16,019 nucleotides of DNA from Bacillota bacterium (GTDB lineage: Bacteria > Bacillota > DTU025): the NCBI GenBank assembly GCA_012842765.1, contig DUWJ01000274.1, forward strand, positions 1 through 16,019. The letters are read 5' to 3'. Below are positions 8,247-15,648 of this stretch, one piece after another; positions within the stretch are counted from its first letter, which is position 1; each line of letters opens with the position of its first letter. The notes beneath the pieces were generated by a model. The model saw only the letters and a program-made list of their open reading frames with translations. It ran no database searches and was not told the origin of the DNA. Position numbers and translations under genes: made by a program.

Positions 8247-8272
8247 CAGGAAGGGATCCTAATAGCTTCCTG
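8247..8272. repeat. Inverted repeat CAGGAAG-N12-CTTCCTG
   Basis: Two perfect 7-base arms (8247-8253 and 8266-8272) flank 12 bases that contain the palindrome GGATCC. The position, between the divergent starts and about 70 bases before the giant gene, would suit an operator. An inverted repeat this short can easily arise by chance, and it is not followed by a T-run. Confidence 0.25.
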
Positions 8273-8331
8273 CGAATCAATTACATTATGGAACAACAAT
8301 CGTTCCATTCATGTTCAATACTGAAAAGACG

Positions 8332-8336
8332 GGAGG
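8332..8336 (+). promoter_or_regulatory. Ribosome binding site that sets the TTG start of the giant ATPase gene
   Basis: GGAGG within GGGAGGG lies 8 bases before TTG 8345. Upstream in-frame ATG codons at 8171 and 8288 have no comparable site, and the codons between them and 8345 look non-coding. This decides for the TTG start. Confidence 0.75.
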
Positions 8337-8344
8337 GAATCAAC

Positions 8345-11300
8345 TTGGCCTCGACATCGATATCGAGGTTCTACGACTGGTTCGTTGACACGCTCACAGA
8401 TGAGAAGCTCGATCAGGTGATCGATGAGGTCGTGGGGGGCGCAAAACATGCGGGCGCACCGCGCAAGCGTCCCCCCAAAGGAGGCTCGCTGCCCATTCTG
8501 CCACCCGACTGGAAAACTAGGTTCAGTTCGGAACAGAAGCGAGAATTCGTGGCAATGATGTGGAAACGCGGCGTAAGGGAATTCACCGAGCACTTCCATG
8601 AGGAATACGCAGAGTGCAAGGAAAAAACAGACTCGTACACCCTCGACAAGATCGAGGATGAAAAGGACGAACTGATCAGCGCCTACGGAGGTCCGGCTGT
8701 TGTCCTTTGCCTGGTGTTGCAGCCACTCGACTACAAGCAGGAACTGGGCCTTCGGATCATGGATGAGCTTGGCGACACGTGCAAAGCGCCTCGCCTCAGC
8801 GGACATGGGTCTTACGACTTGGCTTTAGGATTGCGAGATATTGCATCGGCGCTTCGCTCAGGCGAAATCGATGTCTCTGAAGACTCGATGGAAGCTGCCC
8901 TTTCTGATGTAGCCAGAGCATGGGCCGAATACAAGGAGACAAGCGTGGAGAGGCTCATCACTCGGATCGAGTCGACGCTCAACTTGATGGCAGAGCCATA
9001 CACCGCATATTCATCCTTTTTCAAGGTTGCCCCGGGCCTTCCTATGGAAATAGGCGCATATGATAGCCTTGATGGGGATGACGCCCGGGCGGTCTTAGCC
9101 GAACTTGAGGCTGTGGCCGACAAGGTCAACGAGACACGTGAGTTGTTATCACGGCCAGGATTGAGTATCGATGAAGTCGAAGAGCAGCTTACTGCCGCGA
9201 AAGCTGCGCATGAAGAAATAGCGGCGGCAACCGAACGGGTTATGACGCGCTTGCCCCAGAAGCCTAATCCCCCCGAGGATCCTACCCCCCAAAACGACTC
9301 AGACGGCAAGAAGATTCACCACACCCAACCGCCAACCCCGCCTGAGCCCGATCCCCAGTCCAAAGAAAAGGGATCTTGCTCGAAATCTACATCGGACTTG
9401 GATCCAGGATTGAATGGCCCCTCCGAGGGTGAACCTGAGCCAGAAGAGGAGCCGGACACTGACATAACATCAGATGAGGAGCCTGGCGAGGCAGAAGAGA
9501 CTAGTAATGAGTGGGCTGATGGGGAATCCCCGAGTGCTGAAGCCTGTCCCGCACAGTCTGAAGCGGAGCCAGAGCCTGAAGCAGAACCCGAGCCGGAGAT
9601 TGAATCGGTTAGGCTCCGCACTTGTCAACGGGAAGAGTTGTCCCAACCCTGTGATCTGAAGTCCGCTATCAGAGATGCGCTGGCCGCCAAGGATTACGTT
9701 GTCGCTTACTGGTTGGCTCGCGAAGCTGAAGCCAGTAATCGCGCCAGTTTAACGTTGCCTTCATGGCTCTATGCCGCGTGCTGCCTGGGTTCGGGCGAGT
9801 ACGCTGCGAACCCGTATGCTCTACGGGCCCTCGACATCATCTACACAGAGCATTCAGCCCCAATGAGCGAGATACGTGGAGAGCGGAGGCCTGGCGAAAG
9901 CCATGCTCCCTATTACGTCATTGCCGCCTCCATTGGTCCCGCCTTGTTCTCTCCCGACTATGCGGCCTTGGAATGGTTGAGGGATGCAGAACGCAACCTT
10001 GGTGCCAAAGATGAGACCCTTGTCTTGCTGGTAAGAGAGGTCCTAGATCTTCGCGCGCGTGTGAGCGGGGGCGTAGCTTTCGCGCTTGGGACTCAAGATC
10101 AGCGAGCCTCAGCAGTTGATTGGGGCGAAATGGCCAGCATGACGGCTCGACGGATTGAAGATTGGGTCGAGGTTACAAGAACAGCCAGGAGCAGGTACCT
10201 TCACGCTACTCGGGCCCAAAACTACCTTGCTAGCGTTGAGTCGCCTCTTTGGCCTGCAATCGAAGCGGCTATGAGCAATGACCCGAGCCGCATCGATACA
10301 GTGAATTCTGCATTGAACAGTGATCTATCAGGGCGTAAGGCCATGGAAACACTCATTGATAATGCGGTGAAGATTACTTCGGCCACAGCCCCGAAGCGAA
10401 TAGCGCTCGAGGGGCGAACTCGGGACGACGTGCTCAAGAAGGTGGAAAACCTTGCCCAACTTCTTAGCGACTGGAGCGCAGCCGTTGCCCATGAGAGAGC
10501 GTTCCAGTATGGCGGTGGCTCTGGTGAAGGTGTGACGGCCCGATTGAGGCATATCGGCAAGCTGGCTTCGGAAGCCAAAGGCCAACTCTCGGAAGATGGA
10601 GGATCTGCTACTGCTCTGTCGGATGCCCTTGAAATGGTGGCAAAAGCGATTGATGACGGCGTGCTGCCGCAATCCGCGGATGGCACAAGCATGTGCGATA
10701 GCGCATGGAAACGCGAACTCGTGTGCCCTCTCTTGCTAATTGCCAACCCACCCGCTGAGGAAATATCTAAATGGTTGGAACAGGGAAGCTTTGGGCTGCC
10801 CGACTTCGAGTCGACACGCAATGGGAAGCCGGGCTTTTCTGAAACCGCAAATCTCGCTGCTGAAAGTATGGAGGAGGCATTCTATGCCCACATCGTTCGC
10901 GGAGACTTTCCTGCGGCGCGGCTTGCCATGTCTTACCTGTCGCCCGTAGATGATGAGCATGAGTCAACTCGTTCAAAGATCAACGCCGCATATGACAGGG
11001 CTGTGAAAAGTCTGACTAGGGAAGCCATGAATAGCGTGAAGACAGCCCGCAACAAACTGGAGGAGTCGACTCTGATGCACTTCGTCAACGATGCGGCGCG
11101 AAGCCGGCTTGAAGGGGAACTTCTCACGGCCGAGGATTGGCTTGCAAGATCCCAAAGCGCTCCATCAGAAGCGGTGAATGTAGGAGAGGTATCCGCTCAA
11201 ATCGATGCTGTCATGAGAGAACTCGATATCCTCAAGAAGGAACGCGCTCGATCATTGGCTCGACAGGTAGAAGAGTTCGATCATCAGTTGGATGTCGGAC

Positions 11301-14300
11301 AGAAGGACCTGGCGCAAGAGGTTGCCAACGCGGCGCGGATGCATCTTCAGACTGCGCGCCAGAAGCTGGCGGAAAACGATCTTGTGTTGGCAGATCATTA
11401 CATTGTCACTGCCGAGCAGGTGGTGGATCTTGGAGAGGTGTTTGAGGCCGAAGAGAAGTCTCCCAAAGATCACCCATATGTTCTGGAGTTCTGCGACATT
11501 GCAGGCAAGATAGAGCGCTACTTGGAGGATTACAGAGGACGTCCCGCAGATCTCGTGTCAACGATTCTCCGCATCCGAAATCCTATCGGGCTCAATATGC
11601 GGCGCGTTCCCCCCAAGCGCGTCGAAGAGGCAGAGGCCGGCCTTGAAGCCTACTTCTTCCTCAAAGGCAAACGAAGATCGGCAGATGAACCATGGTTTGC
11701 CGACAACCTCAAGCTGCTTTTGAGCTTTGTAGGGTTTGGCAGGCCGAAAGTATCACTCACTGCATATGACTCGCAGTACGCTTACTTCAAAGCCACCATG
11801 GATGGCGAGAATATGTCGCCCCTGGCCGATTTCGGTTCTGAGCGAAATCGTTGCTACGATGTGGTGTTGATGTACGAGCGGCCTAGCATCACGCAGATGC
11901 GTCAGATACTTGGAAGGCACGGCCTGGAGACGTCTAGACCTGTTATCATCTACATGGGCAGAATGCGGCCTGCCCAAAGAGGAGAATGGAGTGCTGCCTG
12001 CAGGGCTGAAAGGATCACCGCCATGTTTATCGATGAGGTTCTTCTGGTCTTTCTCGCCTCAGTCAGAGACAACAGACTGGAAGCTGCTGTAGAGTGCGGA
12101 ACCGCCTGGGGGTGGGCGATGCCCTACAAATCAGCAGGTAAGATTCCCCCTGAGATCTTCATGGGACGGAAGCAGATGATAAGGCAGATAGGCGAGCCCC
12201 GTGGAAGCTCGCTTGTATATGGGGGTCGGCAATTCGGAAAGACGACCCTTCTGCACATGGTCGTACGCGAGTATCATCGTCCGGAGCGTGGAAGCTTTGC
12301 CTGGGTTGAGGAGATCAGGAATGTAGGTTCGCCTGAGGATCCCTATGGTTCCTCCCGGGTATGGCAACTCATATGGAAAAAGCTTGTGGAGTTCGAGCTG
12401 TTTCCCAAAACAAAGTCGGGTTCGTCTAGGGACGCTCAGTCACCTGATGAGATATCTTCCCGCATAGAAAGGCGCTTGAATGATGACCCGACGCTGAGAA
12501 TTCTCGTCCTATTAGATGAAGCTGACCAATTCTTAGAGTGCGAGAAGAGAAGCAACTTCGATGAGCTCAGCCGAATGCGCACGCTCATGGAAAAGACCGA
12601 CTACCGCTTTAAAGTGGTCTTCTGTGGCCTCAAAGACGTCCAGCGTTACTACACAGAGGTCAACCATCCGTTCGCCCAGCTGAGCAAGCCAGTGGAGGTT
12701 GGGGCGCTAGAGCCTCAGGCAGCAATAGCCTTGATAAAGGGACCCATGGAGAGCTTGGGCATCTTCTTCGAAAGCGAAGATGTCGTCACCAGGATACTCT
12801 CATACACCAATTACCATCCCGCCCTCATACAGCTGTTCTGCGCCGAACTGGTAGAAAGGGTTCGCTCGCGGAGCGACGAGCCCCCATATACCTGCACCAT
12901 GCAGGATGTTGAAGACATCTATCTGACTGAATCGTTTAGGATCGAAATGCGGAACCGTTTTGAATGGACCATTGCCTTGGACCCAAGATACCAGGTGATA
13001 GTGTATGCGATGATCCTGGAGCAATTGGACGAGAGCGACGGCTATCGGAAACGGTTTTCGGTATCGGAAATAGGAGAGATGGTGGAGGCCTATTGGCCCG
13101 AGGCATTTAGCGGGGCCGGCGTCGGCGACCTCCGTCCCCTTCTGGACGAGCTGATCAGCCTTGGAGTTTTGGTGAGGACCGAGGACGGCCTGTACCGTCT
13201 CAGAAGCGCCAATGTGGTTCGGGCGCTCGGTTCGCCGGGCGACATCATGTCGCGGTTGGAAGACATCATCTCGAAACCGCCGCCGTCAGATGACAAGTCC
13301 AGCATACTTCGGGTGGAGAGAGGGAAGGGCCATACGAAATGGGGGTCTATCACTCTATCTCAGGCGAGGGAGTTGGCGAGACCAGCCTCAGGAATTGCCC
13401 TTGTGTTTGGCAGCAACGCCCTGGACATCAATGGAGTAAGGCCAGCGCTGCAGACATTTCTCAAGCCTACAATGGACGCGGGGCCTGACTTGTTTTCGGT
13501 ATCAGAGATGCCGGCAAGCTGCAAATCGGCAAGGGATGTTGTAGCGGCCATAAACCGCGAAACTTCGCGGCCGGTTACAGGTCGACGTATCATGTTCTCG
13601 AAGTCGTCATGTATGACGTTGACTGCAGAGAACATGGCAGAGGCGATGGAGACGGTCGGGGCCAGGCTCCAGAGGTTTGCAAGGGGCGGGCGAGAAGTAG
13701 CCAAGTGGATCCTGCTTCTTCATCCTGCAGAGGCGGAACAATGGTTCCTCATGCCCGAAAACGCCAGGGCCGGGATCGAGCAGCACATAGTTTCCGAGGC
13801 CAAGCTCGCCAAGTGGGATAGGGAGATGATTGCGCACTGTCTCGAATGCGAAGACCTGATAAACACCTCTCACGCAGTGAACTGCGTATACGAAGCCACC
13901 GGCGGATGGCCGTGCCTCATGTCGCAGTTTATGAAACGCGCTCTTGCTTGGCATAAAGAGACTCAGAATCCGGATGTGTCTGGGCTGGCGGCGCAGTTTG
14001 AAAAGGATTTTCTGGACAACGAGGGTGGTATGCGCGATCGTTTCATCGCTAGCTCTGGTATAGACGCCATCACATGTGGGCGGCAGATTGCACGCCTCGT
14101 TGCCGAGCTGGGACCCATGACATTGGAGGATCTACACAGCGCATGCAAGTTGGAGGAATACCCTGAGTTGGCCAAGCTTTCCCCGGAGTCCATAGAGGCG
14201 GCGGCAGCGGCCTTCGTGGCATGCAGAGTTTTCGACGGCGAAGGTTTAGCCGGGGAATCCTCATTCCTGCTCACGTGCGACCCGACAGCAGCAAAGGTGG

Positions 14301-14314
14301 TGCTACTGCCTTGA
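8345..14314 (+). CDS. Giant P-loop ATPase with acidic linker, helical/coiled-coil middle and second ATPase-like module
   Basis: The product is 1989 residues long from the TTG start. Residues 1-306 are mostly helical and begin FYDWFVDTL. Residues 307-420 are a disordered Pro/Glu/Asp/Ser linker. Residues about 430-880 are helical, repeat-like (AIRDALAAKDYVVAYWLARE). Residues 890-1035 are long charged helices, probably coiled coil. Residues about 1095-1260 look alpha-beta (RPVIIYMGRM near 1198) and lead through PYKSAG and EIFMGR into an AAA/STAND-like ATPase: P-loop GGRQFGKT (1293-1300) and Walker B ILVLLDEAD (1386-1394). A winged-helix-like segment follows to about 1630. Residues 1680-1989 repeat the ATPase layout (IALVFGSN, then WILLLHPAE, then a TGGWP signature at 1852-1856) but have no P-loop. 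There is no signal peptide or membrane helix. It is first in the rightward operon and overlaps the HEPN gene. I infer an ATP-controlled switch or scaffold; no named family was recognised. Confidence 0.9.
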   Translation: MASTSISRFYDWFVDTLTDEKLDQVIDEVVGGAKHAGAPRKRPPKGGSLPILPPDWKTRFSSEQKREFVAMMWKRGVREFTEHFHEEYAECKEKTDSYTLDKIEDEKDELISAYGGPAVVLCLVLQPLDYKQELGLRIMDELGDTCKAPRLSGHGSYDLALGLRDIASALRSGEIDVSEDSMEAALSDVARAWAEYKETSVERLITRIESTLNLMAEPYTAYSSFFKVAPGLPMEIGAYDSLDGDDARAVLAELEAVADKVNETRELLSRPGLSIDEVEEQLTAAKAAHEEIAAATERVMTRLPQKPNPPEDPTPQNDSDGKKIHHTQPPTPPEPDPQSKEKGSCSKSTSDLDPGLNGPSEGEPEPEEEPDTDITSDEEPGEAEETSNEWADGESPSAEACPAQSEAEPEPEAEPEPEIESVRLRTCQREELSQPCDLKSAIRDALAAKDYVVAYWLAREAEASNRASLTLPSWLYAACCLGSGEYAANPYALRALDIIYTEHSAPMSEIRGERRPGESHAPYYVIAASIGPALFSPDYAALEWLRDAERNLGAKDETLVLLVREVLDLRARVSGGVAFALGTQDQRASAVDWGEMASMTARRIEDWVEVTRTARSRYLHATRAQNYLASVESPLWPAIEAAMSNDPSRIDTVNSALNSDLSGRKAMETLIDNAVKITSATAPKRIALEGRTRDDVLKKVENLAQLLSDWSAAVAHERAFQYGGGSGEGVTARLRHIGKLASEAKGQLSEDGGSATALSDALEMVAKAIDDGVLPQSADGTSMCDSAWKRELVCPLLLIANPPAEEISKWLEQGSFGLPDFESTRNGKPGFSETANLAAESMEEAFYAHIVRGDFPAARLAMSYLSPVDDEHESTRSKINAAYDRAVKSLTREAMNSVKTARNKLEESTLMHFVNDAARSRLEGELLTAEDWLARSQSAPSEAVNVGEVSAQIDAVMRELDILKKERARSLARQVEEFDHQLDVGQKDLAQEVANAARMHLQTARQKLAENDLVLADHYIVTAEQVVDLGEVFEAEEKSPKDHPYVLEFCDIAGKIERYLEDYRGRPADLVSTILRIRNPIGLNMRRVPPKRVEEAEAGLEAYFFLKGKRRSADEPWFADNLKLLLSFVGFGRPKVSLTAYDSQYAYFKATMDGENMSPLADFGSERNRCYDVVLMYERPSITQMRQILGRHGLETSRPVIIYMGRMRPAQRGEWSAACRAERITAMFIDEVLLVFLASVRDNRLEAAVECGTAWGWAMPYKSAGKIPPEIFMGRKQMIRQIGEPRGSSLVYGGRQFGKTTLLHMVVREYHRPERGSFAWVEEIRNVGSPEDPYGSSRVWQLIWKKLVEFELFPKTKSGSSRDAQSPDEISSRIERRLNDDPTLRILVLLDEADQFLECEKRSNFDELSRMRTLMEKTDYRFKVVFCGLKDVQRYYTEVNHPFAQLSKPVEVGALEPQAAIALIKGPMESLGIFFESEDVVTRILSYTNYHPALIQLFCAELVERVRSRSDEPPYTCTMQDVEDIYLTESFRIEMRNRFEWTIALDPRYQVIVYAMILEQLDESDGYRKRFSVSEIGEMVEAYWPEAFSGAGVGDLRPLLDELISLGVLVRTEDGLYRLRSANVVRALGSPGDIMSRLEDIISKPPPSDDKSSILRVERGKGHTKWGSITLSQARELARPASGIALVFGSNALDINGVRPALQTFLKPTMDAGPDLFSVSEMPASCKSARDVVAAINRETSRPVTGRRIMFSKSSCMTLTAENMAEAMETVGARLQRFARGGREVAKWILLLHPAEAEQWFLMPENARAGIEQHIVSEAKLAKWDREMIAHCLECEDLINTSHAVNCVYEATGGWPCLMSQFMKRALAWHKETQNPDVSGLAAQFEKDFLDNEGGMRDRFIASSGIDAITCGRQIARLVAELGPMTLEDLHSACKLEEYPELAKLSPESIEAAAAAFVACRVFDGEGLAGESSFLLTCDPTAAKVVLLP
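9263..9601 (+). other. Low-complexity acidic Pro/Glu linker inside the giant ATPase
   Basis: Codons 307-419 encode a proline-rich part (PNPPEDPTPQ, QPPTPPEPDP) followed by a strongly acidic part with EP repeats (EPEPEEEPD, then EAEPEPEAEPEPEIE). It should be disordered and separates the N-terminal helical domain from the rest. Possible roles are a flexible tether or a DNA-mimicking acidic patch. The repeated GAGCC-type codons make this stretch prone to length change. Confidence 0.8.
14293..14300 (+). promoter_or_regulatory. Likely ribosome binding site for the HEPN-tailed protein, inside the end of the giant gene
   Basis: AAAGGTGG lies 10 bases before TTG 14311, whose first bases overlap the stop of the giant gene (TGA 14312-14314). 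The alternative ATG 14320 would be 19 bases away, which is too far. The overlap implies translational coupling. Confidence 0.5.
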
Positions 14315-15648
14315 TTGACATGTCGGCGAGAGTCAGGTCCTTGCCTGGACCGTCGTGGGCGGCAGGCAGTGTTGTGGATGATCTGTGCATGGGCCGCGGG
14401 GTCGTTTGGGCCTTCCCGCGGCCCGCTCCCGCAATAGAACTCATCACAGAAACAGTGGACAGGCTTTATGATGCAGGCATTGAGACACACGTCGTAAGAG
14501 TGTCGGAGCATGTAGATCCCGAGGGAGGAAAAGCGAGGCAGCGCGACATGCCTGCCCTTGAAGACACGATCCGAAAGGTCACAGGAAAGGCAGCCCCCCG
14601 CGAGCTGCTCGATGGGAAATTCACCCCGGTAGTGACGGTCTTTGATGCCTTGGATATCTGCGACGAGGTTGCGCAGAAGGCTGTAGATGTGGGCATGATG
14701 ACCACCCTTAGAGAATGGGCGGTTCAATCCAGAGAGGATTATCGCAGAACCGGCATTTTTGCAGGCGTGATGTTGGTCACTACGGGGAGCGTCGCGGCCC
14801 ATGTCGCGCCCGACAACGATTGTCTCAGGACGAGATGGCACTGGGGGACAGTGACAGTTGCGGAGCTGTGCCTACTTGCGAGGGAGATCGCTGCAGATCT
14901 CAAACTTGGCTGGGAAAGATCCACATGGATGCAGTGGGTTGGTTCGGAAGTGGCGGGAACTGATCCCGCATTGCTGGTGCATTTGTGCGAGCAATGGGAG
15001 CCTGCTGAAGGAATGTCTCAGCTCATTAATGTACTGTGTAGTTATGCAATGAGGCAAGGCTGGACGGCGAAGGACTACGCCAGTGTCCCTCGGAACCTGG
15101 GAGAGCCCTTTACTCCGGGTCGTACGAGGCGTCCGCCATGCCCGCCAGAGCATCTGGCGGCACTGTACGATTTGGGAATGCTGGACTGGGAGGCAGAAAG
15201 AGGCCTGCGCCTCCACTCAGCTGCGCTGGCTTTGGCCGGCGATGTGACGGAGATATCCCACAGAGTGTGGGCAGGGCAGGCAGGCTGTTTGCTTCCGCTG
15301 TTCGATAGAGAACGCCTCGAGATCTGCAGGCGTCTTGATGAGGAATCGGGGGGCTGGCGGAACTGGTGCGCAAGGACTGAAGACCGCAACTGCAGCGGTC
15401 TGGCTGTTTTCAATGACTCCGGCGCAGACCAGGCGGTGGATGAAGGTACTCCAGTGATGGAGTTTGCCGATATCCGTCAATACCTTAGCTGCAACAGAAA
15501 TAGATCCACAGCGGCGTTGCTTAAGAGAGTCGATTTTTTGACGAAGGCCCGCAATTGTCTCGCACATTATACCCCGCTGTCCTGGGAGAACTTTAGCGCT
15601 GCACTGAAATGGCATGGATCTGCTGAGGAGTTTGCGGGGAAGGGATAG
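14311..15648 (+). CDS. Degenerate ATPase-like protein with C-terminal HEPN-type RX4H motif
   Basis: The product is 445 residues from TTG 14311, which overlaps the upstream stop; ATG 14320 would give 442. Residues 30-200 have the layout of a P-loop ATPase: VVWAFPRPAP (31-40), VVTVFDALD (a Walker-B-like strand ending at 115), VMLVTTGS (sensor-like, near 153), then WHWGTVTVAEL (from 176). There is no GKT/GKS, so ATP binding is doubtful. Residues 205-400 are helical. The C-terminus reads FLTKARNCLAHYTPLSWENF, with R414 and H419 forming the RX4H motif of HEPN ribonucleases, in a context (RNxLAHxxPLS) that I associate with HEPN proteins such as the Swt1 type. HEPN domains cut RNA in many defence and toxin systems. 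Its place after the giant ATPase suggests it is the effector held by that ATPase. The HEPN call rests on one motif, so it is good but not proven. Confidence 0.85.
   Translation: MIDMSARVRSLPGPSWAAGSVVDDLCMGRGVVWAFPRPAPAIELITETVDRLYDAGIETHVVRVSEHVDPEGGKARQRDMPALEDTIRKVTGKAAPRELLDGKFTPVVTVFDALDICDEVAQKAVDVGMMTTLREWAVQSREDYRRTGIFAGVMLVTTGSVAAHVAPDNDCLRTRWHWGTVTVAELCLLAREIAADLKLGWERSTWMQWVGSEVAGTDPALLVHLCEQWEPAEGMSQLINVLCSYAMRQGWTAKDYASVPRNLGEPFTPGRTRRPPCPPEHLAALYDLGMLDWEAERGLRLHSAALALAGDVTEISHRVWAGQAGCLLPLFDRERLEICRRLDEESGGWRNWCARTEDRNCSGLAVFNDSGADQAVDEGTPVMEFADIRQYLSCNRNRSTAALLKRVDFLTKARNCLAHYTPLSWENFSAALKWHGSAEEFAGKG

Larger units (their letters stand above)
8059..8344. promoter_or_regulatory. 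Divergent intergenic region between the two operons
   Basis: This AT-richer stretch of 286 bases separates the starts of the helicase and giant-ATPase operons and must carry both promoters unless transcription enters from further away. I see no strong sigma-70 pair. On the minus strand TTGGTG and TTCTAA are 17 bases apart (about 8101-8129), a weak candidate for the helicase promoter. On the plus strand TATATT at 8234-8239 lacks a good partner. A 7-base inverted repeat is listed separately. No regulator gene is encoded nearby. The plus-strand frame stays open back to 8171, but the base composition here is unlike the gene that follows. Confidence 0.55.

Noticed and set aside
13963..14841. Open frame of 292 residues on the minus strand.
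   Set aside because: It lies antisense across the end of the giant gene and the start of the HEPN gene, both of which show recognisable motifs. Its composition is low in hydrophobic core patterns and it has no domain.
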